The notes under the pieces are model-generated. The model made no database searches. It saw only the letters and a program-made list of their open reading frames with translations, and had not been told where the DNA came from. A stretch of 64,000 bases of DNA from Topomyia yanbarensis (lineage: Eukaryota; Arthropoda; Insecta; Diptera; Culicidae), in the NCBI RefSeq assembly GCF_030247195.1, contig NC_080671.1, forward strand, positions 184,243,725-184,307,724. Reading direction: 5' to 3'. Below are positions 55,033-64,000 of the stretch, in pieces. Both the position numbers and the translations under genes were made by a program. How positions within the stretch are numbered: the first letter of the stretch is position 1; each line of letters begins with the position of its first letter.

Positions 55033-55270
55033 CAGCGGTTCTCAACCTTTTTCGTACCACGGACCCTTTAGTAATCACCCTGGGTTGTTGCGGACCCCCA
55101 CGGTTAAACATCGATTTCGTATACTACCAATATATCGTTTTCAGTTTGTTAAGAAACAAGATTTGAAATTTCGATATCGACCTGAAAAAAAATATTTTTC
55201 TTCGCGGACCCCCAAAAACGACTTCAAGGCCCTCTAGGGGTCGGCGGACCCCAGGTTGAGTAGCACAATA
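55033..55270. mobile_element. hAT-type MITE
   Basis: The left end CAGCGGTTCTCAACCTTTTT is the well-known hAT terminal type (CAGTGGTTCTCAACC). The right end carries the mirrored GGACCCCAGGTTGAGTAG in degenerate form. Internal GCGGACCCCC motifs are also typical. No 8-bp target duplication is evident, so the copy is old. It is non-coding. Confidence 0.7.
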
Positions 55271-55532
55271 ACCAAATGTGCTATAGTTTGAACTTTTATG
55301 ATAAATTTATTTTATTTTATTTCAAAATGTTTTTACAATCAAAAACGTTTTCAAACAGCTATAACTGTAGATTTATGTAAGATTTGCTCATAAAAGCGAG
55401 AACAGCAAGTTCGCGTAACGTCAACTTCCTAGCACTGTTCTGTGTTTACGAAGCATTTTTATATTGCAGTTGTAGGTTAAATTTTTTAATTGTAATTTAA
55501 AATACTATAAAGACTATTATTTCGAATGCTTA

Positions 55533-55670
55533 ATCAGCCAGCTGGCTCAAGGTATAATCGTGATAAAACAAAAGACTGTTGCATGTTGCCCCACACGTAA
55601 CTACCCGTGTGGGGCAACATGCAACAGTCTTTTGTTTTATCACGATTATACCTTGAGCCAGCTGGCTGAT
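55533..55670. repeat. Perfect 65-bp palindrome with 8-nt loop
   Basis: Arms 55533-55597 and 55606-55670 are exact reverse complements. The spacer is TAACTACC. There is no clear target duplication at the edges. It lies just downstream of the ORF1 relic on the minus strand. Confidence 0.95.
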
Positions 55671-55677
55671 ATCGTTA

Positions 55678-56135
55678 TTACGTTATCTTATGAACAATTC
55701 CACGAAGATCCGATCCGATGCCGGTGAAAAAAATTCTCCAAATGTCATTCGTGTTCACTTCTCCGTATTGCGATACAATTGGTTTGATAAAATGTTCACT
55801 AGTGCGCGGTGCCAAATCATGGATTCGCACGTCCACCATGTAGTTTTCCATATGCAAGGGGATCTTGATTCTGCTGTTATTAAATTCCAGCTGGTGTTGC
55901 ATGTTGCTCTTTGCAATAAAGTTTTCTGCCTGTGCATAAACTTATATACATGATCAAAACACAGTTTTGAAGGGGTGTAGCTGAATGTACGTAACTTCAT
56001 CGATATTAAGCTCCATTTTAACTTTAACTAATTGTCCCACTTCCTGAACTGTGGGTCTAACACGAGTTTTATTAAAGTCGATCGAAATCTTGTTATCCCG
56101 TAGCACGGGCACTTTTGTTTCATTTTACAGACTCA
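55678..56135 (-). pseudogene. Retroelement ORF1/Gag-like fragment
   Basis: The minus strand encodes VPVLRDNKISIDFNKTRVRP, VQLVKVKMELNIDEVTY-like sequence, then after a break AQAENFIAKSNMQHQLEFNN and MENYMVDVRIHDLAPRTSEH with YGEV. This resembles the RRM-type region of mosquito LINE ORF1/Gag-like proteins. A stop near 55965 and the lack of zinc knuckles show decay. The element type is uncertain. Confidence 0.5.
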
Positions 56136-56547
56136 TTTCACTCAGCAAACGGGGACAACGATACAATATTGTTTGTGTACTGATATAGAGCAAAACGGTG
56201 GCTTGCTTTATTGGTGTCTATAGCCTGCTATAGCTATGGATTTTTTGCTTCTGCTTTGTGCGAGGTTAGAAGGTAGACTGAGATTCATAGTTACTGTACG
56301 TTTATGTTGAAGATTAATTTTTGCTATTCTAATCATGGTCAATCAAAGTATTGTATATTTCATCACCGGCGCGTATTGAGCATGAGCATGAGCATGATGA
56401 CCGCACAATTCGTAGTTGCTACTCCGTGATTGGCCAGAACAAGCAAAATTGCACAGAGAATCAAAGAATGGGGCCTGGGAGTAGCTATCCATTCTCAATG
56501 TGCACGTTTCGATAGTTCTATACTTTGAAATGCCAATAACGGCGCCG
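56136..56547. other. No recognised gene; short CATGAG repeat
   Basis: It contains four tandem copies of GAGCAT-like hexamers near 56377-56398. Otherwise nothing is supported. Confidence 0.4.
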
Positions 56548-56885
56548 GCCACGTCCTTACAGTCATCGGGGAAGGAAGGGAATGTTAGTGTGACAAACGT
56601 TGTTATGGAGACCGTGTATACCTCTGCATCTCCACGTTTGCCACGGGAAGGTGTTTTTGTTAGTAGGGTGGGGTAAAGAGTTAGACACAATCTGGATTCA
56701 CCTTGATAAGTGATGCGATCTATATCTTTCTCAGAGCTGTTATCGTGTGTTTATTGATCTGGGCAGCCGGCTGCCGAGAATTTATGATAGATTTACCGTT
56801 TATTGAATTAATTCGGAAATGCTCGGTCTGTAAAAAATGCAACTTCAACTCCGGACAGCCGACTGTCGGGAGTGTTGCTTGTGTT
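56548..56885. repeat. Dispersed repeat related to 22022-22400
   Basis: GCCGGCC, TCGGGGAAGGA, GGGCAGCCGGCTGCCGAG and GGACAGCCGACTGTCGGGAG occur in the same order as in the copy at 22 kb. The CAGCCGGCTGCCGAG and CAGCCGACTGTCGGGAG blocks are about 95 bp apart. Confidence 0.5.
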
Positions 56886-57041
56886 CAATTGAATCAACCG
56901 TCGATGATTTTAATATTCCTTGCTTTTGTATTCCGGTGAAATACAACATTTATTATTACATATAAGAAATGAAATGACAATTATGTATTAGTTTCTTTCT
57001 CCATAAATTATTTGATAAGATGTGGGCTCTTACGTTACCAT

Positions 57042-57406
57042 TGTTGCGTGTAGACTCGCTAAACGCGCACCTACCGTCCAACTACCTTGGGCGACAGACA
57101 TTCTTGGCAGCTGTGACGAGTGACAGTCGGAAGCACAGAAAGATAGAAGTAAATGAGTAGTGAGTGGATGACGCAGCAGGTTTTTTGCCATCTTAAAATA
57201 TAAATTTATTATTTGCCTAACTTAGTTTAAACTTACTGCTAACTTATCTAAGGAAAGTATAGATATCTAAAATTATCAAATTATCTTAAATTACATTAAC
57301 CTAATTATATATACAGTGGATTGAACCTTAGTCTAAATCTAAACCGAGTGTTAACACGGCATGAGCACATGCTCAATTAATTTGCTTATAGTTACATTTG
57401 ACAACA
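57042..57406 (+). repeat. Candidate 5' LTR of the BEL/Pao element
   Basis: TGTTGC at the start and ACAACA at the end fit the TG...CA rule. The CTGGGACCGATTG that follows is only a weak primer binding site candidate. An AT-rich segment with TATAAATTTATTATT lies at about 57201. Tentative. Confidence 0.35.
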
Positions 57407-57466
57407 CTGGGACCGATTGACCGATAAGCTACTGGAAACTATTAACGGTTAACAAGGGATGCAAAA

Positions 57467-57566
57467 CGTGAGTTCCTAACCTCAATTATCACTTATTGCG
57501 CTATATTATTAGAATTAGTTATTAGATGGTTAAAATATTGTATTTCTTCATTTCTTTCCTTATGCA
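57467..57566 (+). other. Candidate leader intron of the BEL/Pao element
   Basis: GTGAGT at about 57467 and a pyrimidine-rich TTCTTTCCTTATGCAG ending at about 57566 look like a small spliceosomal intron in the 5' leader. This is a sequence impression only. Confidence 0.25.
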
Positions 57567-57730
57567 GGAGAATTATAATCTCTCTTCGTTAAACCCAACA
57601 ACACGATCCGACTTTCACTTGATTGGGAAACAAGCCGGAGATTATAATCGCGGACGAACCCTTTACGACCTGTTGGCTAATTTACAACAATTTATAATTC
57701 TCGTTTTTACGAGCAACTAGCAACTCGGCC

Positions 57731-60700
57731 ATGCCAAATCGAAATTTACGGTCCAAACGGTCGGGCAAATCTGGTACAGTGGCCAGTAAACAAAAAACAA
57801 ATAAGGGTGTGCGAAAGGTGGTCACGGAAGATCCGGAGGAGTCCCATCCCGGACGAACATGTCAGGTGTGTCGCGAGGAAGATACTGACGAGATGGTGAG
57901 GTGTGACGATTGTTTGAAATGGCATCATTTCCAATGCGTCGGTGTCACGCAGGAGGTCGAGAATTTTCCCTGGAGTTGTACCAAATGCGAAACAGCAAAA
58001 GGAGTCCAGGATACAAGTTCGGTTAACAGCGTTCATCTTCACATAAACAACGACTCGTCGAAGCAATCATTCGTGCCCATGATAAAAGGGTGCCCTCAAG
58101 CAATACTTCCCGAGCAGCAGCAGCAGCACCCTTCGGAGGAAGGTAAATTAATAAAAGCTGCATCAGTTCGTCCAGCCGCGACAGTCGAACAGGACCATAA
58201 GAACAACATGAACTCAGCTGCGTCCGTAACAACTGTTCAGTGGGTGGTGTCCAGGAATAATGCCCGTTGTAAAAACACAGCAAAGGCGCCATCCACCGCG
58301 TCCAACAGTTCATCACAAGCTCTTGCAAGACTGCAGTTACAAAGATTGGAGGATTTAAGAAAAGTTGAACGACGTGAGGCTGAGCAGCAACGAGCGATCG
58401 CAGCGGAAGAAGCGAGGAAGGAAAGGGCATTTCTGGAACAAAAATATCAACTGCTTGAGCAAGCCATAAGCGAAAGCGGTTCAGTCGAAAGTGTTTCGGA
58501 AAACAGGGTGAAGAATTGGTTGGCAAATCCGAGCGAGTATCAAGCGTACTCTTTAGATCCGGAAGTTGATGTTCGATCCGATGCTAACAGACGTTCTACC
58601 AGTGTACAACAGAGAGGTTCACTAAGTGCGCAGATTGACAGCAACCATTCGACACTGTCAGAACCTAATCCTCCGGAACCGTTCCCAGAGCCAGGTTCCT
58701 TATCAACGTTGTCTGTAGACCAAGATGGTGCGTCAAATCAGACATTCAAAGTAAATCGCGGTCTGATTCCAAATGATACACAAAGGAATTCTAGCTTAGG
58801 ACCTCCACGCAGGGTTTCTATTACACAACTTCCACGATCGTATGCAAATACAAAATCCTTACCACCTGCTCAGGGGTTGAACTCAACGCAACCGAGATTG
58901 AGTCTACGGTGCGACCAGCCTACATTAGATTTTGTACCACGGCATTCCGTACCTATTCCAGATCGTCGGTCACGATTCGCTCCCAACCAGGAGTATTTAA
59001 GTGGATTAAATTATCCGCAAGCTAAGCAACGAAACCAACCACATTCTTCAACTATGCGGGCCAGTGGCATTTACGATCACGAGCAAGATGATTGGGATCC
59101 ATTTTCGATTTCCCGAAATCACCTAGCCGCTCGTCAAGCTATTTCGAAGGATCTGCCAACGTTCTCTGGGAACCCCGAAGAATGGCCTCTCTTTTTGTCA
59201 ACCTTTAACAGTACGACAGCAATGTGTGGTTTCACTAATGAAGAAAACATCGTCCGTTTGCAACGGAGTCTGAAGGGCCGTGCTTTTGAGGCAGTCAAGT
59301 GCAGACTAATGCACCCGTCCAACGTAAACGGGGTGCTCTCAACACTCAAGATGTTGTTTGGACAACCGGAAGTGATTGTAAATTCGATGATATCAAAGAT
59401 TGCCGCTCTACCTGCGTTGAAAGAGGATAAATTAGAAACTCTTGTGGACTTCGCCGTCAGTGTAGAAAATTTTTGTGCGACAGTGGATGCGTGTGGGCTT
59501 GAAGAATACTTTTATAACGTAACTTTTCTTCATCAACTCGTCAGTAAGCTGCCATCGTCAATAAAGCTCAACTGGGCACAATACAGGCAATCACTTCCGA
59601 CGGTTAATCTGCCATCCTTCAGCAACTGGCTGTACTCTTTGGCAGAAGCCGCTAGCGCTGTCACCTTCCCAAGCATCGCTTTCGAAGACAAGCCAGCTCG
59701 AAGTGAGTCACGTACTACTAGGAAAGGGAATTCATACGTTAACGCACATTCTCAGGAACCCCCTGTGTATCATCGGTCGACAGGGCCATCCAACGCGAAG
59801 GTGGTAGCCGACTGCTGCCCAGTATGCAAGGGAAACTGCAAATCGATCGCCAAATGTAAGCGTTTCTTAGAGTTTTCTCGTGATTCACGCTGGGCAACCG
59901 TTCGAGACTTAGGGCTTTGTCGCAGATGTCTACGTCAACACAAAGGAGGATGTCAAGCCAAGTTATGCGGAAGAAATGGTTGCCAGCTCAAACACCACGA
60001 AATGCTGCACAATGACCAGAAGTGTGCACCATCGACTTCGACCGCCACTGCGAGTGTCATAAACACAACTTTATCAACTCCACGCAACGATTCTTCTCCA
60101 CCAAAATCTAGTTCATCTGAGCACGGATGCCATGCACATCAGGTCCCCTCTAGTAAGGTTTTGTTCCGATACATACCAGTCGTGCTTCATGGGAAGCATA
60201 GGTCGATTCAGACGTTCGCCTTCCTGGATGACGGATCGGAACTCACATTACTCGACAGCGAATTGGCAGATGAGTTGCAGCTTGAAGGGGAAACAATGCC
60301 GTTATGCTTACTTTGGACGAGCGGAACGAAACGTCGTGAAGAATGTTCGAGGAACGTTAGGCTAGAAGTGGCCGCAGAACGCAACCGTTCTAGGAAGTAC
60401 AGTCTGAATGGGGTACGTACTGTGAAGGAGCTGCTTCTTCCACCACAAACACTAAACATGGAAGAACTATGTGAACAGTATCCACATCTCAGGGATCTGC
60501 CGATCACATCATATCAAAATGTTCGCCCAAGGATTATGATCGGAATCAAGGATCAACACCTGAGTTTAGTTCAGAAGAGTCGCGAAGGAGCCCTACACCA
60601 GCCCGTCGCTGTGAAAACTCGTCTGGGATGGACAGTGTGCGGAGGAAATCTAGAAAATACTGCAGACCTCGTTCACCCAGTTTTCCACGTATGCGATCAC

Positions 60701-63700
60701 GAATCTTCGTCAGAATTGGACCTACACAAAGCAATGAAGGAGTATTTTACAATAGAAAGCTTTGGCGTATCACAGCCAAAGAAAATGCTTCTCTCCACTG
60801 AAGAAGAGCGCGCTCAGTCCCTGCTTCAAACCCACACGGTGTTCAAGGGAAACCGATACGAAACCGGCCTCTTGTGGCGCTACGAGAATGTTCGTCTGCC
60901 AGATAGCCACTTCATGGCTTTGCGACGTCTGCAGTGCCTCAAAAAGCGAATGGACAAGGACCCAAGACTTGCTGAAGCTCTGAACCAGAAAATCACAGAC
61001 CTTGCTACAAAGGGATACGCTAGGAAGCTCACAAATGAAGAGCTGAATCAATCGTTTTCACGTGTTTGGTATTTGCCGATATTTCCGGTTACAAATATCA
61101 ACAAACCTGGAAAAATTCGGATGGTATGGGATGCGGCCGCATTTGCCCACGGAGTATCCCTTAATTCAGTCTTGTTGAAGGGCCCTGATCAACTTTGTGA
61201 TCTGTTCAACATACTGGTTCGATTCCGTGAAGGCCGGATCGCCCTCACTGGTGACGTTCGGGATATGTTCCTGCAAATACGCATGCGATCCGAAGATCAA
61301 CAATGCCAACGTTTCCTCTGGTACGATGAAAGTGGAAACATCGTCGTCTACGTTCTTCAGGTGATGACGTTTGGAGCTTGCTGCTCTCCTAGCAGTGCTC
61401 AGTTTGTGAAAAATCTCAATGCTGAACGCTTCAAAGCAGAATACCCAGCGGCAGTCGAAGTGATCCAGAAGCGCCACTACGTCGACGATATGTTGGTCAG
61501 CGTTGCGACACCACAAGAGGCGATCAAGCTTGCGCGTCAAGTGAAACAAGTACATGCTGAGGGCGGATTCGAGATCCGCAATTGGATAAGCAACTCAAAA
61601 CAGGTCATGCAGGCATTGAAAGAGGAACGAACAGAGGAAAAGAACCTCGATCTGTCGCCAGAACTATCTACAGAAAAAGTGCTTGGGATGTGGTGGTGCA
61701 CTAGCTCGAACACATTCACCTACAAAGTCGGATGGAATCGCTACGGTCGAGCGTTGTTAGGAGGTCAACTGCGTCCGACGAAAAGACAAATGCTGCGCGT
61801 TCTGATGTCCATGTTTGATCCGCTTGGATTGATAGCCCATTTTCTCATGTACCTGAAAGTTCTTCTTCAAGATGTTTGGCGCTCAGGGATCGACTGGGAC
61901 GACCAAATAAATGATGCTCTCTTCGAGAAATGGCAAACGTGGCTTCAAGTTCTCCCAGAAGTCGAACGAATCAGCATTCCGCGGTGCTTTTTAAGCCAGA
62001 CCACTTCTGCTGGTTATGATGTCCAGCTGCAAACGTTCGTAGACGCAGGAGATAACGGAATTGCTGCAGCCTGCTACCTACGTTTTGCTCAACATGGCTT
62101 CGTTGAATGCAGATTAGTTGCCGCAAAGACTAGAGTTGCACCATTGAAATACCTTTCAACTCCTAAACTAGAGCTTCAAGCAGCATTAGTAGGTGCTCGA
62201 CTCGCCCGGACGGTTGCCGAAACCCTCGCGTTCAAAATCTCTCGAAAAGTTTTCTGGTCAGATTCACAGGACGTGCTTTGCTGGATCCAATCAGACCATC
62301 GCCGTTATTCGCCGTTTGTTGCAGTTCGAGTAAGCGAGATCCTTGAAACGACTGAGATGAGTGAATGGAGGTACGTCCCCACTGAATTGAACGTGGCAGA
62401 TGATGGGACAAAATGGAACGGAGTTCCGGATCTGACGGATCAATCAAGGTGGTTCAACAGTCCAAAATTTGTGTATCTGTCGGAGGAATACTGGCCACAT
62501 CCATTTAAGAGGCTGAAAACTACAGAGCTAGAACTGCGCCCGAGCGTGTTAGCACATTTCGTCGCAGGTGAGCCACCGATACAAGTGAAAGATTTCTCTA
62601 CCTGGAATCGGTTAGTTAAGGTCGTCGCTTTGGTTAAACGATTTCCGAATAACTGCAAACTGAAGCACCAGAAGAAACCGATCGTCAGTGGACCTCTCTC
62701 TAATAAAGAATTATTATCTGCCACATCTTACATAATTCGCCAAGCACAACAGGAATCATATCCTGATGAAATGGCGTTGCTTCAACATACGCAGAAGAAT
62801 TCGGAACAATTTCCAACACCGATTCCTAAGACAAGTCCAATTCATCAAAAATCACCATGGCTGGACCAGTACGCGATATTGAGGATGCGCGGGCGCATCG
62901 CTGCCTGTGACTACGCTACGGAAGATGCAAAGCACCCGATAATACTTTCCCGTGACCACCATACCACCAAATTGATTATTGCACACTACCACCAAAAGTA
63001 CCACCATCAGAGTCATGAGACCGTAATCAACGAAATTCGACAGAAATACAGCATTCCAAAACTTCGCATGGCCTACGCCAAGGTAAGAAAAGAATGCCAG
63101 CACTGTATGAATGACCGAATCGCTCCACGAGTGCCAATCATGGCCGATCTGCCAGCCGCACGACTGGATGCCTTCACACGCCCCTTTACGCACGTCGGCG
63201 TTGATTATTTCGGGCCGTACGAGATTGTTATTGGTCGACGGACAGAGAAGCGTTGGGGAATGCTCGCCACCTGCCTCACAGTTCGTGCGATCCACATCGA
63301 GGTTGTCAGCTCGCTCAACACAGATTCGTGCATCATGGCTCTCCGAAATTTTGTCTCACGGAGGGGTAAGCCAAGAGTTTTCTACAGCGACCGCGGGACC
63401 AATTTTATCGGCGCAAGGCGTGTTATCAAGGAAGCAGAGGATATTATTAACCAAGAAGACCTGATGAAAGAGTTTTGCGATGTCGAAACCAGTTGGGTGT
63501 TCTTGCCACCCTCTGCACCGCATATGGGTGGTAGCTGGGAGCGCTTGATCGGATGCGTCAAGAAAAACTTGATGATGACCTTACATTCACGCAAGTTGAC
63601 GGACGAGGTTCTACGAAACCTATTGACAGAGGTCGAAAACACTGTCAACTCTCGACCTTTGACTCATGTTCCAGTTGACGATGATTCAGCCCCTGCCTTA

Positions 63701-64000
63701 ACGCCGAACCACTTCCTGCTCGGGTCATCTAATGGGGTGAAACCATTGAGCGCTATGGACGATACCGGCAGTGTACTTCGCCAGAGCTGGCGACTATCCC
63801 AGGTCCAAGCCAATCGATTCTGGAACCGCTGGGTTACTGACTACCTGCCCGAGATTACCCGCCGCACAAAGTGGTTTAGCCATACGAAACCGATCGAGAT
63901 CGACGATGTGGTGGTGATTGTGGACCCAAAATCACCAAGGAATTGCTGGCCGAGAGGCAGAATAATTGGTACGCAACCAGGACGAGACGGCCGACCGAGA
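57731..64000 (+). CDS. BEL/Pao Gag-Pol polyprotein with N-terminal PHD finger, partial
   Basis: Open for 2090 codons from the ATG at 57731 (in-frame stop at 57695 upstream) to the window end, with no internal stop. A PHD finger at residues 44-86 has all C4HC3 ligands (C44, C47, C58, C61, H66, C69, C83, C86). A coiled, Glu/Arg-rich helix follows at about 200-250. Gag domain: LPTFSGNPEEWPLFLSTF to about residue 660. Cys/His cluster: CCPVCKGNCKSIAKC, then CRRCLRQHKGGC. Aspartic protease with FLDDGSELTLL (about 831). RT with GDVRDMFLQIRM and catalytic HYVDDMLVS (about 1251). RNase H with TFVDAGDNG, LELQAALVGA and FWSDSQDVL. Integrase zinc region HH...CQHC and DDE core (VDYFGPY, YSDRGTNF, GGSWERL). 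All visible catalytic residues are kept. It encodes particle, protease, RT and integrase as one polyprotein. Confidence 0.93.
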   Translation, partial: MPNRNLRSKRSGKSGTVASKQKTNKGVRKVVTEDPEESHPGRTCQVCREEDTDEMVRCDDCLKWHHFQCVGVTQEVENFPWSCTKCETAKGVQDTSSVNSVHLHINNDSSKQSFVPMIKGCPQAILPEQQQQHPSEEGKLIKAASVRPAATVEQDHKNNMNSAASVTTVQWVVSRNNARCKNTAKAPSTASNSSSQALARLQLQRLEDLRKVERREAEQQRAIAAEEARKERAFLEQKYQLLEQAISESGSVESVSENRVKNWLANPSEYQAYSLDPEVDVRSDANRRSTSVQQRGSLSAQIDSNHSTLSEPNPPEPFPEPGSLSTLSVDQDGASNQTFKVNRGLIPNDTQRNSSLGPPRRVSITQLPRSYANTKSLPPAQGLNSTQPRLSLRCDQPTLDFVPRHSVPIPDRRSRFAPNQEYLSGLNYPQAKQRNQPHSSTMRASGIYDHEQDDWDPFSISRNHLAARQAISKDLPTFSGNPEEWPLFLSTFNSTTAMCGFTNEENIVRLQRSLKGRAFEAVKCRLMHPSNVNGVLSTLKMLFGQPEVIVNSMISKIAALPALKEDKLETLVDFAVSVENFCATVDACGLEEYFYNVTFLHQLVSKLPSSIKLNWAQYRQSLPTVNLPSFSNWLYSLAEAASAVTFPSIAFEDKPARSESRTTRKGNSYVNAHSQEPPVYHRSTGPSNAKVVADCCPVCKGNCKSIAKCKRFLEFSRDSRWATVRDLGLCRRCLRQHKGGCQAKLCGRNGCQLKHHEMLHNDQKCAPSTSTATASVINTTLSTPRNDSSPPKSSSSEHGCHAHQVPSSKVLFRYIPVVLHGKHRSIQTFAFLDDGSELTLLDSELADELQLEGETMPLCLLWTSGTKRREECSRNVRLEVAAERNRSRKYSLNGVRTVKELLLPPQTLNMEELCEQYPHLRDLPITSYQNVRPRIMIGIKDQHLSLVQKSREGALHQPVAVKTRLGWTVCGGNLENTADLVHPVFHVCDHESSSELDLHKAMKEYFTIESFGVSQPKKMLLSTEEERAQSLLQTHTVFKGNRYETGLLWRYENVRLPDSHFMALRRLQCLKKRMDKDPRLAEALNQKITDLATKGYARKLTNEELNQSFSRVWYLPIFPVTNINKPGKIRMVWDAAAFAHGVSLNSVLLKGPDQLCDLFNILVRFREGRIALTGDVRDMFLQIRMRSEDQQCQRFLWYDESGNIVVYVLQVMTFGACCSPSSAQFVKNLNAERFKAEYPAAVEVIQKRHYVDDMLVSVATPQEAIKLARQVKQVHAEGGFEIRNWISNSKQVMQALKEERTEEKNLDLSPELSTEKVLGMWWCTSSNTFTYKVGWNRYGRALLGGQLRPTKRQMLRVLMSMFDPLGLIAHFLMYLKVLLQDVWRSGIDWDDQINDALFEKWQTWLQVLPEVERISIPRCFLSQTTSAGYDVQLQTFVDAGDNGIAAACYLRFAQHGFVECRLVAAKTRVAPLKYLSTPKLELQAALVGARLARTVAETLAFKISRKVFWSDSQDVLCWIQSDHRRYSPFVAVRVSEILETTEMSEWRYVPTELNVADDGTKWNGVPDLTDQSRWFNSPKFVYLSEEYWPHPFKRLKTTELELRPSVLAHFVAGEPPIQVKDFSTWNRLVKVVALVKRFPNNCKLKHQKKPIVSGPLSNKELLSATSYIIRQAQQESYPDEMALLQHTQKNSEQFPTPIPKTSPIHQKSPWLDQYAILRMRGRIAACDYATEDAKHPIILSRDHHTTKLIIAHYHQKYHHQSHETVINEIRQKYSIPKLRMAYAKVRKECQHCMNDRIAPRVPIMADLPAARLDAFTRPFTHVGVDYFGPYEIVIGRRTEKRWGMLATCLTVRAIHIEVVSSLNTDSCIMALRNFVSRRGKPRVFYSDRGTNFIGARRVIKEAEDIINQEDLMKEFCDVETSWVFLPPSAPHMGGSWERLIGCVKKNLMMTLHSRKLTDEVLRNLLTEVENTVNSRPLTHVPVDDDSAPALTPNHFLLGSSNGVKPLSAMDDTGSVLRQSWRLSQVQANRFWNRWVTDYLPEITRRTKWFSHTKPIEIDDVVVIVDPKSPRNCWPRGRIIGTQPGRDGRPR

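Larger units (their letters stand above)
57042..64000 (+). mobile_element. BEL/Pao LTR retrotransposon, cut by window end
   Basis: The polyprotein at 57731 defines the element. A plausible 5' LTR begins at TGTTGCGTG (57042) and may end near 57406 (GACAACA). Without the second LTR neither border can be verified. The right part, including the end of integrase and the 3' LTR, is beyond 64000. Confidence 0.8.

Noticed and set aside
58023..58526. 167-codon minus-strand frame
   Set aside because: It is antisense to the BEL/Pao polyprotein, whose domains and length leave no doubt about the coding strand. The same holds for other minus-strand frames from 58 to 64 kb.

Overview
The window looks like heterochromatin-like or intergenic DNA of a culicine mosquito, most probably Aedes. 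The reasons are AT-rich sequence dense in nested transposons, a tRNA-derived SINE of the Feilai type, I-, Jockey- and LOA/R1-type LINEs, Ty3/gypsy and BEL/Pao LTR elements, and many TA-flanked MITEs of kinds I know from Aedes genomes. The species cannot be fixed from sequence alone. I recognise no host protein-coding gene and no host RNA gene. Almost everything that can be named is a mobile element or its remains.

Layout. 1-5.3 kb: a decayed Tc1/mariner relic, a 59-bp hairpin, unrecognised DNA, then a 5'-truncated I-type LINE (minus strand). 5.26-7.0 kb: a long inverted-repeat element with Transib/RSS-like ends. 7.0-12.8 kb: two parts of a Jockey-like LINE (minus) separated by a tandem repeat that carries a 2.0-kb pogo-like element, itself holding a MITE and a SINE. 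12.9-18.2 kb: a long foldback element with nested hairpin and MITE, a short element built of CCGCGTAAAT repeats, and a small Transib-like element with a perfect 5-bp target duplication. 19.7-24 kb: LINE relic, a MITE whose empty site lies elsewhere in the window, and dispersed repeats. 24.0-35.0 kb: a foldback element split by a young, complete Ty3/gypsy retrotransposon with almost identical 1.54-kb LTRs, intact gag and pol, and a probable -1 frameshift. 35-38.7 kb: MITEs and dispersed repeats. 38.77-44.95 kb: a full-length I-type LINE (minus) with two open ORFs, poly(A) and a 13-bp target duplication. 45-57 kb: MITE, a LOA/R1-like LINE relic, a TTAA-flanked element, a hAT-like MITE, a perfect 65-bp palindrome and a decayed retroelement ORF1. 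57.0-64.0 kb: the left part of a BEL/Pao element whose 2090-codon polyprotein is open to the window edge and begins with a PHD finger.

How they fit together. Insertion order can be read from nesting: the gypsy element is younger than the foldback it splits, and the pogo-like element is younger than the tandem repeat it interrupts. Three elements keep full coding capacity here: gypsy, the I-type LINE and, as far as it is visible, BEL/Pao. The best candidate for something unusual is the Transib-like element at 17.3 kb. One end is heptamer-12-nonamer and the other heptamer-23-nonamer, like V(D)J recombination signals, and both ends abut CGACG. A second element at 5.26 kb has the same type of end with 23-bp spacing on both sides.
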